From: Anaeroglomus sp964630775
Lineage (GTDB): Bacteria > Planctomycetota > Phycisphaerae > Sedimentisphaerales > Anaerohalosphaeraceae
DNA: 64,000 bases
Assembly: GCA_964630775.1 (NCBI GenBank)
Contig: CAZVYY010000009.1
Location: 1-64,000 of the forward strand
Direction: 5' to 3'
The position numbers and the translations under genes are program-made. The notes beneath the pieces were generated by a model. The model did no database searches. It worked only from the letters and a program-made list of their open reading frames with translations, and had not been told where the DNA came from. Positions 7,680 through 17,487 of the stretch are shown piece after piece (within the stretch, counting starts at the first letter, position 1; every line of letters starts with the position of its first letter).

Positions 7680-7728
7680 AGAAAGTGCAGAAGTTTGTCT
7701 TCGCGGGGAAAGTTCTGCACTTTCTTTT
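7680..7728 (+). terminator. Rho-independent terminator after the basic peptide gene
   Basis: A 13-bp perfect stem (GAAAGTGCAGAA at 7681-7692 with TTCTGCACTTTC at 7713-7724, plus one A-T pair) is followed by TTTTC and further T runs. It ends only 15 bases before the start of the RACo-like gene, so it might also act as an attenuator for that gene. Confidence 0.75.
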
Positions 7729-7742
7729 CATTTTTTGACAGT

Positions 7743-9512
7743 ATGGAACATTATGATGTCAGGTTTCTTCCGGATGGTCGTACCGAGCGGATTCACGCGG
7801 GGGCGACGCTGTTTGAAGCGGCAGGACAGGCCGACATCATTTTAGTCAGTCCCTGCGGGGGACGCGGTACCTGCAAGAAGTGCCGGGTGCGGCTTGAACC
7901 ATCCGGGCAGGAAGTGCTGGCCTGCCAGTATCGCATCCATGAGTCTGTGACAGTTACCATTCCTGCGGCCAGCCGGCTGTATCATCACCAGATACTCGAA
8001 GGGGGGGCCGATAAAGAAATCCAGATTTCGCCGATGTGGCGTAAGGTTTTTATTTCCACCCGCTGCGACAGCTTAGACCAGGTGTGTGACATTCTTAGCA
8101 AGCAATATATTCCCATTGTTTCTCGTCCGGCTTTTGATTATTGCGCCACGGATTATGGCAAGGGGTTGACGGCGGTACTGCATTACAATCTCCCGCTCAA
8201 GGGGTGGGATATTGTCGCGGCGGAGCCGGGGGATACGGCCGGACGGTTGTATGGGGCGGCGGCGGATATCGGCACGACGACGGTGGTCTTGCGGCTGGCG
8301 GAATTGAAGACCGGAAAGATTCTGGCGACGGCTTCGGCGGCCAATCCGCAGCATCAGTGGGGCGATGATGTCATCAGCCGGATTGAATTTGCATCGACTC
8401 CCGCGGGGCAGGCGGTTTTGCAGAAAGCGATTATCGATTGCCTTGGGCAGCTCCTGAGACAGGCGGCGGCGATTGCCAATGTGGATTTACGATACGTGTA
8501 TGAGTGTACGGCGGTGGGCAATACGACGATGAATCACCTGCTGCTGAAATGGCCGGTCAGCCAATTGGGGCAGAGTCCCTATTTGCCGCATCGGGTGGAG
8601 GCGTGTACGGTATCGGCGGCGGAGGCCGGGCTGACGATTCATCCGGCGGGGGTAGTCTTTACGCCGCAGAACATCGCCGGGTTCGTGGGGTCGGATACGC
8701 TGGCGGCGGCGGTGGCGTCGGACCTGGACACGGAGCATCAGACGACGCTGCTGGTGGATATCGGCACCAACGGCGAACTGGTTTTGTGCCATCAGGATCG
8801 GCTTTATACGGCCAGTTGTGCGGCGGGGCCGGCGCTGGAGGGGGCGCGGATACTGCATGGCAGCCGAGCGATGGCGGGGGCGATTCAGCGGGTGGTGGTC
8901 AACAGTGACGATATTGATATTGACGTGATTGGGGGCGGGCGGCCGCATTCAATTTGCGGCAGCGGGCTGATCGATGCGCTGGCGGTGCTGGTAGAATTGG
9001 GGATTATCGATTCGACGGGGCGGTTTGTGGGCCGGGAGGATGTGGAGGGGGGGAGGCTTTCGGCGAAACTGCGGGACCGCCTGATTGAGCATGCCGGACA
9101 GCCGGCGTTTGTGTTTGCGGCGGAGTCAGGAAAGCCTGTGGTGGTTTTGACGCAGGGGGATATTCGGCAGCTTCAGTTGGCCAAGGCGGCGATTCGGGCG
9201 GGGATTCGAATGCTGGAAAAGACGGCCGGGATTACCGAAGACCAGATTGAAAAGGTGCTGCTGGCTGGCGCGTTCGGCAATTATATTCAGAAGTCCAATG
9301 CGATGACGATTGGGCTTTTGCCGGCGGTGCCGCTGGAGCGGATTCATTTTGTGGGCAATGCCGCCAGCCTCGGAGCGATGGAGATTCTGCTGGATCGCGG
9401 TGTGCGGGCCGGGTGTGAGACATTGGCCCGGCGGATGGAGTATGTGGAGCTGGCCACGCGGGCGGAATTTCAGGATATTTATGCCGACTGTTTGATGTTC
9501 GAAAAAAGATGA
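7743..9512 (+). CDS. RACo-like corrinoid activation protein (2Fe-2S plus ASKHA/DUF4445)
   Basis: A 589-residue protein. The N-terminal ferredoxin domain has cysteines C38, C44, C47 and C61 in the plant-type [2Fe-2S] pattern. A linker follows, then the large ASKHA-type ATPase domain (DUF4445, from about residue 170) with the nucleotide-binding segments AADIGTTTVVL and LLVDIGTNGELVL. Members such as RACo and RamA use ATP to reduce inactive Co(II) corrinoid proteins to Co(I) in methyl-transfer pathways. No corrinoid protein or methyltransferase is adjacent, so its partner lies elsewhere. ATG 7743 is preferred over the upstream TTG at 7695, which lies inside a terminator stem. No clear ribosome binding site is seen. 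Confidence 0.88.
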   Translation: MEHYDVRFLPDGRTERIHAGATLFEAAGQADIILVSPCGGRGTCKKCRVRLEPSGQEVLACQYRIHESVTVTIPAASRLYHHQILEGGADKEIQISPMWRKVFISTRCDSLDQVCDILSKQYIPIVSRPAFDYCATDYGKGLTAVLHYNLPLKGWDIVAAEPGDTAGRLYGAAADIGTTTVVLRLAELKTGKILATASAANPQHQWGDDVISRIEFASTPAGQAVLQKAIIDCLGQLLRQAAAIANVDLRYVYECTAVGNTTMNHLLLKWPVSQLGQSPYLPHRVEACTVSAAEAGLTIHPAGVVFTPQNIAGFVGSDTLAAAVASDLDTEHQTTLLVDIGTNGELVLCHQDRLYTASCAAGPALEGARILHGSRAMAGAIQRVVVNSDDIDIDVIGGGRPHSICGSGLIDALAVLVELGIIDSTGRFVGREDVEGGRLSAKLRDRLIEHAGQPAFVFAAESGKPVVVLTQGDIRQLQLAKAAIRAGIRMLEKTAGITEDQIEKVLLAGAFGNYIQKSNAMTIGLLPAVPLERIHFVGNAASLGAMEILLDRGVRAGCETLARRMEYVELATRAEFQDIYADCLMFEKR

Positions 9513-9831
9513 AAATTAAATGGTAATGAAGAATCCAAGAACACAAGAACCAATGAATATAAGTGTTCAGGAATACAAATAAGGTATGCATGTATACAAG
9601 TATGCAGGAGATTAGGAATAGACGATTGACGATTGTTGATTGAAGAGATTTACACTTTCCCGCCCCATGTTTTTGCGGGGGCAGGCTCTCTGCGGGAATG
9701 ATAAATTTGGGGCTGGAATTTTCCATTTTCTATTTTCGATTTTCCAATGTGGGGGTGAGTCTGGATGGGTGATTTTAGATTGTCGATGGGCGGGCCAGGG
9801 GGAGACAAGAGTGACCTGGTAGTCGCTTATG
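9513..9831. other. Intergenic region without a recognisable gene
   Basis: This 319-base gap between convergent genes is AT-rich at first and contains low-complexity runs such as GACGATTGACGATTGTTGATTG near 9620-9641, similar in style to the stretch near 750-778. No promoter, hairpin terminator or ORF could be supported. Confidence 0.4.
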
Positions 9832-10797
9832 CTATGTGAGCCATTGATTGGTGAAGGCCAGCAGGTCGAGGAGGTTGATTCTGCCGTCGGGGACCAGGTC
9901 CCAGCCGCCGTTGAAGCGTGCGTCGCCGGCGGAGCTCATCCAGCAGGCCGACAAGCCCGCAAAGTCCAGCAGGTCAAGGGGCCGCGTTCGGTTCATGTCG
10001 GCCATGATCGCATCGATCCAGTCGTTGAAACAGGTGATGTCCTGGGCGATGGTGAAATTGTCATATACGGGGGCGAGCGTGCCGACCTCAATTGAGACGC
10101 CGATGAGCAGGCCGTCCTGATTATACCATCCACCGCCGCTGTCGCCGGGGGCTGCGATACCGCCCAAGGGATTATATTCCGGAGTATTCGGGGGAGCAAA
10201 ATCTGAAAACAGTGTATATTCAGGGAACGTGATACCGTCGCCGAATCTGTCGATGCGGTTCAGGCAGCCGCGGCGCTGGTAGTCCGGCGGGAGGTAGCCG
10301 GTTTGGGGTGTGCCGGTGCGGCCGTAGCCGGTGATGCTGACCGACGAGCCGGGTTTGAGGATTCCGCGAAACCGGACCGCGGGGGTGACGCCGGCGATGG
10401 AGGTTTCGAAGTAAAGCAGGGCAATGTCCGGGCCGTAGGCGTCTGCGGTGGAGTTGGGATAGCGGTACCATCTGTCGGCGATTAAAAGCCGGGCCGGGTG
10501 TGCAATATAGCTGGAATCGAGGCTGATAAAGGCACCGCCGTAGAGGGGAAGGCCTGAGCTGTCGAAGTATTGATGGGCACTGCACAGGACCCAGTGGGGA
10601 TCGATGACCACTGCGGAGGCTCTGAAATGAAAGGCGTTCTGGTTGATATAGCCTGCAGCGACGGTACTGGTGAAGTGATTGCCGAAGGTGATATAGTCTT
10701 CATCGCGGGAGTCAGAGTGCCGGGCGATTGCAAAGCCATTCTGAGCCGCCGCGAGAGCCAGCAGTACTGCGTATATGAGAACTTTTTCCCGATTCAT
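9832..10797 (-). CDS. Secreted trypsin-like serine protease with dockerin-like C-terminus
   Basis: A 321-residue protein with a signal peptide (about 1-24). The chymotrypsin-fold domain has the catalytic triad His75 (CSAHQYF), Asp124 (GPDIALLYF) and Ser220 (APGDSGGGW). The last 50 residues (about 270-321) contain two dockerin-type half-repeats, DLLDFAGLSACWM and DGRINLLDLLAFTNQWL. In known systems a dockerin binds a cohesin on a scaffold or the cell surface. The role is probably extracellular proteolysis. It is divergent from the GH2 operon and shares a roughly 300-base intergenic region with it. Confidence 0.82.
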   Translation of the reverse strand: MNREKVLIYAVLLALAAAQNGFAIARHSDSRDEDYITFGNHFTSTVAAGYINQNAFHFRASAVVIDPHWVLCSAHQYFDSSGLPLYGGAFISLDSSYIAHPARLLIADRWYRYPNSTADAYGPDIALLYFETSIAGVTPAVRFRGILKPGSSVSITGYGRTGTPQTGYLPPDYQRRGCLNRIDRFGDGITFPEYTLFSDFAPPNTPEYNPLGGIAAPGDSGGGWYNQDGLLIGVSIEVGTLAPVYDNFTIAQDITCFNDWIDAIMADMNRTRPLDLLDFAGLSACWMSSAGDARFNGGWDLVPDGRINLLDLLAFTNQWLT

Positions 10798-10953
10798 TCA
10801 TCAACCTTCTCGATCCAAGGGTAATACATCTGCAAAAGACACGTACTATGATACTCAAAGCGAGGGCGAGGGTCAAGGCTGGGCAATGGGTTAATAGTCC
10901 TATGAATGTTACAAATGATGCCTTGAATTATTCCATGATGTGGGGGAAATGGC

Positions 10954-11049
10954 TTGACAGGGTTGGGATGATTTCTGACAATACAATCTGAGCTGATTGC
11001 GTAATAATTGGCAAGTATGTATTTACATTTCCCATTTCGAAACGAGATG
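10954..11049 (+). promoter_or_regulatory. Candidate promoter and operator of the GH2 operon
   Basis: TTGACA (10954-10959) and GACAAT (10977-10982) are 17 bases apart. Downstream, at 11033-11049, lies the imperfect dyad CATTTCG-AAA-CGAGATG (6 of 7 pairs), a plausible operator. The rest of the 10798-11115 interval shows nothing recognisable. Confidence 0.35.
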
Positions 11050-11115
11050 GATAGTTTTCGGTGCGGGAAGGTTTAAGCTGCAGTGATGTAAACTCTGGAA
11101 ATGTCAGGACATGGT

Positions 11116-13878
11116 ATGGATACGTCATCTTTAAAGTTATCGGATTTGGGTTCGTTTCGTTATTATTCTTCGCTGAAAGCTGGTTTGCGGACGGCTGCGG
11201 CGTGGGTGATTTTGTGCGGGGCGCTGTGCACTGCGGCGGAGGTGTCGCGGGAGCCGTTTTATCGCAAGTCGGATGCGCTGATGCTGCGGTCGAAGGAGGT
11301 GCATGGCGGCGGGTACGAGTGGCAGATGGTTCGACAGGTTGAAGGAGTTGGCGGGGCGGATGTGTCACGGGTGGGCTTCAGGGCGGATGCGGGACTGAAG
11401 GCGGTGGTGCCTGGAACGGTGCTCAACAGTCTGGTTTATAATGGGGTATATCCGGAGCCGTATTATGGGCTGAATAACGCCAGAGAAAAGAAGCTGATTC
11501 CGGATATAACGGAGGTGGGGAGTGCGTTTTATACATATTGGTTCCGGACGGAGTTTGAGCTGACGCCGGCGTTTGCGGGCAAGCGGGTGATTTTGCGGTT
11601 TGACGGGATTAATTATCGAGCTCAAATCTGGGTGAATGGGCGGGAAATCGGTGCGATGGCGGGGATGTTTAACCGGGGTTTTTTTGATGTGACGGATGTG
11701 GTGAACTACGAGGGGGCCAATGGACTGGCGGTGCTGGTCAAGCCGGTGGATGTGCCGGGCGGGTTCAGTAATAAATTCAAGGAAGTCCGGGCGGTGGGGG
11801 AAAACAAAAACGGCGGCGATGGTCAGTTCGGCAAGAATGTGACGATGCTGATGTCGATTGGGTGGGATTTTACGTTTTCGGATGGGATTCGGGATCGTAA
11901 TACGGGGATTTGGAAGGATATCACGCTGTTTGCGGTGGATGCGGTGGAGTTGCGGGATGCGTTTGTCAGGAGTGAACTGTCGGTGCCGGACTTGACAAGC
12001 TCACGGCAGACGATTTCGGTTGAGGTGATTAATCACAGTACGATGGCACAGGCCGGGACGGTGAAGGCGGCGATCCCGGATGCTGGGGTGACGATTGAAA
12101 AGCGGGTGGACCTGGCGGCGGGCGAGACTAAGACAGTGACGTTTGGGCCAGAGGAGTATCTGGAACTGGTGTTCAAGAATCCCAAGTTGTGGTGGCCGAT
12201 GAACAAGGGGCCGCAGCATCTGTATGGGGTGACGCTGACGTTTGAGCGGGGCGGCAAGGTGTGCGATACGGAGAGGGTGCGGTTTGCGGTGCGGCATGTG
12301 AGCAGTGACCAGAATACGCCGGACCGCAGCCGGCAGTTTTATGTCAACGGCAGGCCGATTTTCCTGCATGGGACCAACTGGATTCCGGAGGCGATGCTGC
12401 GAAACAGCGAGGCCCGAACCTATACGGAATTGCGGAATACGCGGCAGGCGGGGATTAATTTTATCCGCTTCTGGGCGGGCGGAATTGTCGAAAGCGACTA
12501 TTTCTTTGATTTGTGCGATGAGCTGGGGATTATGGTGTCGATGGAGTTCTGGCAGTCGGGGGATACGGTGCTGCCGGAGGATCGGGAGCTGTATCGAGCC
12601 AATGCCGCCGACACGATTAAGCTGCTGCGGAATCATCCGTCGCTGGTGTATTATATCTCGGCCAACGAGCGGGATGCCAAGGGGATTGTGCCGATGAAGG
12701 ATCTGGTGGATACGCTGGACGGGACGCGGGGCTGGCAAGCGGGGTCGGAGATCGACGGGATTCACGACGGCAGCCCGTATAAGTATGTCAACCCGATGTT
12801 TTATTATGATGACAGCGCGTCCAGCCGGGGCAGCCGGATAAACGGGCTGTGTCCGGAGTATGGGACGCCGTGTCTGCCGACGCTGGATTGTCTGAAGGAG
12901 ATGATGGACGAAAAGGATATCTGGCCGGTGAATAAGGATGTGTGGGATTATCATGACGGCGGCGGATTCCATGATATGGTGCTGCGGTATGTGCTGGCGA
13001 TAGAGGAATACGGGCCGGTGGAATCGGCGGAGGAACTGGCGTGGAAGGGGCAGATGGTGGGGGCGGTGGGGTATCGGGGCATCTGGGAATGCTGGACGTA
13101 TAACCGTCAGGACTGCGGGGATCGATTCACGACGGGGGTGTGGTTCTGGTATCACAACAGTCCGACGCGGCAGGTGTGTGGGCGGATGTGGGACTGGTCG
13201 CTGGAGCCGACGGCGGCATTGTATTATTCACAGGATGCCCACGAGCCGATTCACGCGCAGTATGATTTCATCAAGAACACCGTGTCGGTGAATAATGAGT
13301 TATATGAGCCGTTTAAAGGCACCGTGTCGATTCGGATTTTTGATCTGGATATGAAGCTGCGGTATGAGAAATCGTGCGAGGTGTATGTAAGAGAAGATAA
13401 GGTGGCCAATGATGTGATGGAGATTATCCTGCCGGAGGATTTGTCGGCGGTGCATTTTATCCGGCTGGATGTCAGAGACCGCGACGGCAAGGCGGTCGCG
13501 GATACGTTTTACTGGCGTTCGACGCAGGCCTACAAGGGCAAGAACAGCTATACCGGGCCGCTCTACGGCGGATTTGGGGATATTGAAAAACTGCCGGAGG
13601 TCGGGCTTTCAGCGAAGGTCAAAAAACAGGACGGCAAATATACTGTGAACCTGAAGAATCCGTCGGCGTCGCTGGCGTTTATGATTCAGGTCAAGCTGGC
13701 CGACGGCAAGACCGGCAAGCCCGTGCGGCCGACGTTTTATACGGATAATTTTTTCAGCCTGCTGCCGGGAGAGGAGAAGGTTGTTGAAGTCGAACCCTAC
13801 GAGCGCGGCGGGGCAGGCTGCACGATGATCATTGATGGATGGAATATCAAAGCCCAATCGATAACGATTTCTGATTAA
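11116..13878 (+). CDS. Glycoside hydrolase family 2 enzyme (mannosidase/glucosaminidase-like)
   Basis: A 920-residue secreted enzyme with a signal-peptide-like hydrophobic segment near residues 20-38. The order is a sugar-binding jelly-roll domain (about 90-260), an immunoglobulin-like domain (about 285-395), and a TIM barrel starting at FYVNGRPIFLHGTNWIPE. Candidate catalytic residues are the acid/base Glu518 in SANERD and the nucleophile Glu581 in CPEYG. The overall pattern fits GH2 exo-acting enzymes such as beta-mannosidase or exo-beta-glucosaminidase; the substrate is not certain. ATG 11116 is chosen for its AGGA ribosome binding site; ATG 11101 in the same frame is possible. The beta-helix protein follows 46 bases downstream, probably in the same operon. 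Confidence 0.85.
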   Translation: MDTSSLKLSDLGSFRYYSSLKAGLRTAAAWVILCGALCTAAEVSREPFYRKSDALMLRSKEVHGGGYEWQMVRQVEGVGGADVSRVGFRADAGLKAVVPGTVLNSLVYNGVYPEPYYGLNNAREKKLIPDITEVGSAFYTYWFRTEFELTPAFAGKRVILRFDGINYRAQIWVNGREIGAMAGMFNRGFFDVTDVVNYEGANGLAVLVKPVDVPGGFSNKFKEVRAVGENKNGGDGQFGKNVTMLMSIGWDFTFSDGIRDRNTGIWKDITLFAVDAVELRDAFVRSELSVPDLTSSRQTISVEVINHSTMAQAGTVKAAIPDAGVTIEKRVDLAAGETKTVTFGPEEYLELVFKNPKLWWPMNKGPQHLYGVTLTFERGGKVCDTERVRFAVRHVSSDQNTPDRSRQFYVNGRPIFLHGTNWIPEAMLRNSEARTYTELRNTRQAGINFIRFWAGGIVESDYFFDLCDELGIMVSMEFWQSGDTVLPEDRELYRANAADTIKLLRNHPSLVYYISANERDAKGIVPMKDLVDTLDGTRGWQAGSEIDGIHDGSPYKYVNPMFYYDDSASSRGSRINGLCPEYGTPCLPTLDCLKEMMDEKDIWPVNKDVWDYHDGGGFHDMVLRYVLAIEEYGPVESAEELAWKGQMVGAVGYRGIWECWTYNRQDCGDRFTTGVWFWYHNSPTRQVCGRMWDWSLEPTAALYYSQDAHEPIHAQYDFIKNTVSVNNELYEPFKGTVSIRIFDLDMKLRYEKSCEVYVREDKVANDVMEIILPEDLSAVHFIRLDVRDRDGKAVADTFYWRSTQAYKGKNSYTGPLYGGFGDIEKLPEVGLSAKVKKQDGKYTVNLKNPSASLAFMIQVKLADGKTGKPVRPTFYTDNFFSLLPGEEKVVEVEPYERGGAGCTMIIDGWNIKAQSITISD

Positions 13879-13924
13879 TGGAGATCAGCCGTAAAATATA
13901 AACAAAGACCTGCGGAGATAACAT

Positions 13925-15202
13925 ATGATGGATAGAGTTCAAAGAACGGTATTGGGACTTGTAATGACTGCATTTTGTTCGGGAGTAATGGCAATGGATG
14001 CATCTGAAGCAACAGCGGCTGCCGGCAGGCAAGGCGGGGCCAGGAGCATCCGGGAATTCGGAGTGCTGCCTTCCAACAGTCCCGCGGTGAACCGGGACAA
14101 CCTGCAAAAGGCAATCGACTGGGCATCACCGTGCGGAGGGGCGCTGTATGTGGAGCCTTCCGAGGAGCCGTATCGCGTGGACGGCGGGCTGATTTTGAAG
14201 GCCAACGTGTCCCTGATTGGTGTGCATGGGCCTGTGGGGCGCGGGACGCGGCACCCGGAGAAAGTGCAGCCGGTGGGCAGTGTGTTTGCCATCGAAGATG
14301 AAAAGAATCCATTCCTTACCGTGGAACATGCCACGCAGATTCGCGGCATCCAGTTCTGGTATCCCAAACAGACGCTGCGGGATCCGGACAAGATTATTGC
14401 GTATCCTGCAACGATTCGCTGTTCGCCTTCGAAGGGGGCGCAGGGGGTGACGCTGTCGTGCCTGACATTCTACGGGGAATACCTGGCGATGGATTTCAAT
14501 GGTGTGCGGGGTGGGATTGTCGAGCAGATCTTGTTTGAACATTGTTACGGCTATCCGCTGAGCGGCGAGTTTATCCGGATTGACCATTGTTATGATATTC
14601 CGCGGATTCTGCACTGCCATGTCAATCCGGCCAACCGCCGCATGATTGACGGGGGGTACAGTCGTGCGGTCATCGATTCGGTGATTGCCCGCAGGACGTT
14701 TACGTATCGGATTGAGCACACCGACAATGCCCAGTTGATGGATTTGTTTACATTCGGGGCTTATGGCGGGATTTATCTGGGGGCGGCCAGCTACGGGCAG
14801 TTGACCAATTTTAATCTCGATTGCGTGAAGGTGGGTATTCACAAGCTGGGCGACAGCACCAAGAATCGCAACTGGCAGATCAGCCAGGGCTCGATTATCG
14901 CCAATGCGGGGCAGGATGTGACCGAGATTCACCCGTTCATTATCGAAGGGATGGGGCATACAGCGATTACCAATGTGGAGGCGTTTTCGGGATTGAATGG
15001 GGCTTTGACGGCGATTGAGATGTCACAGGATTATATGCTGGTACGGGGACAGGAGAAGCTGACGGTGACCCTGTTCGGATGCCGGATGCGGAATTATGCA
15101 TCGGAACAGCCTTTTACAGTAACCAATCCCAAGGCCGTTATTCGAGCCGTCGGGTGCATCGATAAGAATGAAAATCTGTTTGAGTATCCGGCGTCGAAAT
15201 AA
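13925..15202 (+). CDS. Secreted right-handed beta-helix protein (pectate-lyase superfamily)
   Basis: A 425-residue protein with an N-terminal signal peptide (about 1-24). The opening REFGVLPSNSPAVNRDNLQKAIDWA matches the start of pectate-lyase/GH28-type beta-helix proteins (here only the segment REFGVLPSNSPA need be noted). The rest is rich in short hydrophobic repeats typical of parallel beta-helix coils. Such folds act as polysaccharide lyases, hydrolases or epimerases; I cannot assign a catalytic residue. GGAGA lies 6 bases before ATG 13925. It sits 46 bases after the GH2 gene and before a strong terminator, so the two genes probably degrade the same polysaccharide. Confidence 0.7.
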   Translation: MMDRVQRTVLGLVMTAFCSGVMAMDASEATAAAGRQGGARSIREFGVLPSNSPAVNRDNLQKAIDWASPCGGALYVEPSEEPYRVDGGLILKANVSLIGVHGPVGRGTRHPEKVQPVGSVFAIEDEKNPFLTVEHATQIRGIQFWYPKQTLRDPDKIIAYPATIRCSPSKGAQGVTLSCLTFYGEYLAMDFNGVRGGIVEQILFEHCYGYPLSGEFIRIDHCYDIPRILHCHVNPANRRMIDGGYSRAVIDSVIARRTFTYRIEHTDNAQLMDLFTFGAYGGIYLGAASYGQLTNFNLDCVKVGIHKLGDSTKNRNWQISQGSIIANAGQDVTEIHPFIIEGMGHTAITNVEAFSGLNGALTAIEMSQDYMLVRGQEKLTVTLFGCRMRNYASEQPFTVTNPKAVIRAVGCIDKNENLFEYPASK

Positions 15203-15228
15203 CCAGATTGCAATTGCATGTGTCAATA

Positions 15229-15264
15229 AAAAAGAGGGCCTGGCGTTTGCCAGACCCTCTTTGT
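15229..15264. terminator. Bidirectional terminator between convergent genes
   Basis: The stem AAAGAGGGCCTGGC (15231-15244) pairs with GCCAGACCCTCTTT (15249-15262) around GTTT, with one mismatch. A-rich and T-rich ends allow use in both directions. Confidence 0.85.
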
Positions 15265-15285
15265 GTTTAGCAGGATGCTGCCGGA

Positions 15286-17418
15286 TTAATACGGGAAGGT
15301 GCAACCGGTGTCTGCCGGGTTATTGCATTCCAGCCAGTTGTTGGCGATGACAGCAAAGTCATAGATGTTGATGTAGCAGTCCGGCGTCCCGTTGGGACCG
15401 CTCAGATCGGCTGCCATTCCAAGTTTGTCGGTCAGGACGTTTTCGCACGTGGGAATGGTCAGTGACACGGTGATCTCATCCATCAGATTATAGACACCAT
15501 CCGTGGCGGCCAGCCGCAGGACATAGATTCCCGGAACCGTCGGGAAGGTGACGGTGGGGTCTTCGGCAGTGGTGTCACTGAAGACGACCGAGGCCGGATC
15601 AACTCCTGTGGGAACCTGCGCGACTTGCCAAGTCAGGCTCAGCGGGGCAGGCATGCCATCGTCAATAAGCCGAGTGGCATTCATTTGGACCGGGACGCCT
15701 TTATAGAAGACGGTCTGGTCGGGACCCGCGGTAATCAGGGGAGCCTTGTCGCCTTGGGCGGCCAGGGCTAAAATTTCGGCATCGCTGAGGGCATAGTTAT
15801 AGACGCGGAGATCATCGACCATGCCGGGCCACATCCGTTCTGCATCGGCGCGGTTTCCGATCTGCAGGGGCATTGTGCCGGTTCCGAGTGTATAGCCGAC
15901 GGGCATGTCTGCGGTACTATCGAGAATGCCGTCGATATAAATCTTCATCTGGTGATTGGCGCCGTCGAAGACGCCAGCGACATGCTGCCAGGCGGGACGG
16001 AAGACCTGACGGACGCTGAAAACTTCACGTTGAGGGCTGCCGGATTGCACGAGATTCCAGCGGTTGGCATTGATCTGGAAACGCCAGCCGGCCAGGTCAT
16101 AGCCGATAAGCATGGGAGTGGCAGGGGAAGGTCCGCCGCCCTCGCCTTCAACCTTCACCCAGGCAGCGACGCTCAGGCCGGTGCGGGTTGAAGCATAATT
16201 GGGGTCGACATTGCCGAGGGAGTTGGGGACTTCCCAGTACTGCTGAGCCATGAAGTTCACCGCGGTGGGAGAGATGTGACCGGCAACGAGGTTGGGTTCG
16301 GCGTTGGCTTTATGGTGGAATATGCCGTCAAAATCGCCAGCGACGTCCACGAGCGTATTGGGGTCGGGCAGACTTTCAAAATCCCAGTGCGACAGCATCT
16401 TGTCATCGGCATGGCTGCGGACATAGACGGTAATGGTGTCCTTGACGGTGTTGTTTCCGTCGTTGACCTGCATTTGCAGGGTATAAGTGCCTTTGGCGCC
16501 GAAGCTGATAATCGGGCTCAGTACGGCTGGATCCGAGAAGGTGACTGTGCCGGGGCCGCTGAGCTTGGACCACTGGACGGCGACATTGTCGGTATCCGGA
16601 TCAAACACGGTTCCAACCGGCTGAATGGTATTCTCTATATAGACGACAAAGTCAGTTCCGGCGTTAATGACCGGGATGCGATTGAACGTGGCGCCGCTCA
16701 TCTGATAGACGGCGTTGGAAAAGATTTTCCAGCCGTCATCGGTAAGATTATAGAAGCCGTCGCCATTGCCGCCTGCTTCACTGGCGGCAAAGACCATGCG
16801 GGCTGCGGCGGCATACTGGCCGGAACCGGCGTAGAATTCCTTTCCTGCATCCCATCGTGCGATCCAGGTGTACTGGCCGCCGGCAATCGCCCGGGTGGCC
16901 AGGATGGTGCCGTTGCCGGCGTTGGTGATCTGGAGGAAGCTGGTGGTGCCCTGTGAAAAGATTTTGATCTGGTCGTTGGCGTCGAGATCGACCTTGTTGA
17001 AAATCGGGTCTGTCTTGGCAACGACAAGCATATTGTCACTGTAGTTGGCGATGCCGGTTGCATTGAGCCATTTCCAGTGACTGCTTCGCCAGAGGTAGGG
17101 ACTCATGTGGATCATCGGTTTGGTGATGGAATTCCACAGAGCCACTTCGCCGGTATTGATGTAGTTGGCACTGGAGCCATGACGTCCGACGATAATCAAG
17201 TCGTAGCCGTTAGCTTCGTCGCGTTTAGCAGTGGTCATAACCTGCGGGTCCTGCATGCGGGTGACTGTGTATCCTTCCGCCGTAAGCCGTTCGATAAAAC
17301 CGCGGTCATGCGGGGTGGTTTCATTCCAGCAATCCGATACCCACAGAATGCTGGTTGCCGATGCGATTGTCGACAGACAAATCAGCATCAATCCAAGTTT
17401 GACTGCTCTTTTGTTCAT
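15286..17418 (-). CDS. Secreted ThuA-like/PKD/LamG protein with dockerin-like end
   Basis: A 710-residue secreted protein. After the signal peptide (about 1-22) an alpha/beta segment (about 23-235) recalls ThuA/glutamine-amidotransferase-like folds (YDLIIVGRHG). A PKD-like beta domain follows (about 250-335), then a LamG/concanavalin-like domain (about 340-560, VDDLRVYNYALSDAEI), another PKD-like domain (about 565-660), and a dockerin-like end (DCYINIYDFAVIANNWLEC). It lies 69 bases after the FecR-LamG gene and its ECF sigma gene. A matching cassette exists at 40486-44845. It may be an output or ligand-binding partner of that signalling unit. The start is ATG 17418 with a purine-rich GGAAAGGG upstream; GTG 17421 is possible. 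Confidence 0.75.
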   Translation of the reverse strand: MNKRAVKLGLMLICLSTIASATSILWVSDCWNETTPHDRGFIERLTAEGYTVTRMQDPQVMTTAKRDEANGYDLIIVGRHGSSANYINTGEVALWNSITKPMIHMSPYLWRSSHWKWLNATGIANYSDNMLVVAKTDPIFNKVDLDANDQIKIFSQGTTSFLQITNAGNGTILATRAIAGGQYTWIARWDAGKEFYAGSGQYAAAARMVFAASEAGGNGDGFYNLTDDGWKIFSNAVYQMSGATFNRIPVINAGTDFVVYIENTIQPVGTVFDPDTDNVAVQWSKLSGPGTVTFSDPAVLSPIISFGAKGTYTLQMQVNDGNNTVKDTITVYVRSHADDKMLSHWDFESLPDPNTLVDVAGDFDGIFHHKANAEPNLVAGHISPTAVNFMAQQYWEVPNSLGNVDPNYASTRTGLSVAAWVKVEGEGGGPSPATPMLIGYDLAGWRFQINANRWNLVQSGSPQREVFSVRQVFRPAWQHVAGVFDGANHQMKIYIDGILDSTADMPVGYTLGTGTMPLQIGNRADAERMWPGMVDDLRVYNYALSDAEILALAAQGDKAPLITAGPDQTVFYKGVPVQMNATRLIDDGMPAPLSLTWQVAQVPTGVDPASVVFSDTTAEDPTVTFPTVPGIYVLRLAATDGVYNLMDEITVSLTIPTCENVLTDKLGMAADLSGPNGTPDCYINIYDFAVIANNWLECNNPADTGCTFPY

Positions 17419-17487
17419 CACTTTACCCTTTCCAGTTAAATGTTATGAAATTTTCGGTTCTTGTCACGAAATTTCAGCTCCGGCAAA

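Noticed and set aside
12001..13155. Minus-strand ORF of 384 codons
   Set aside because: It is antisense to the GH2 gene and shows shadow-frame composition with no domain.
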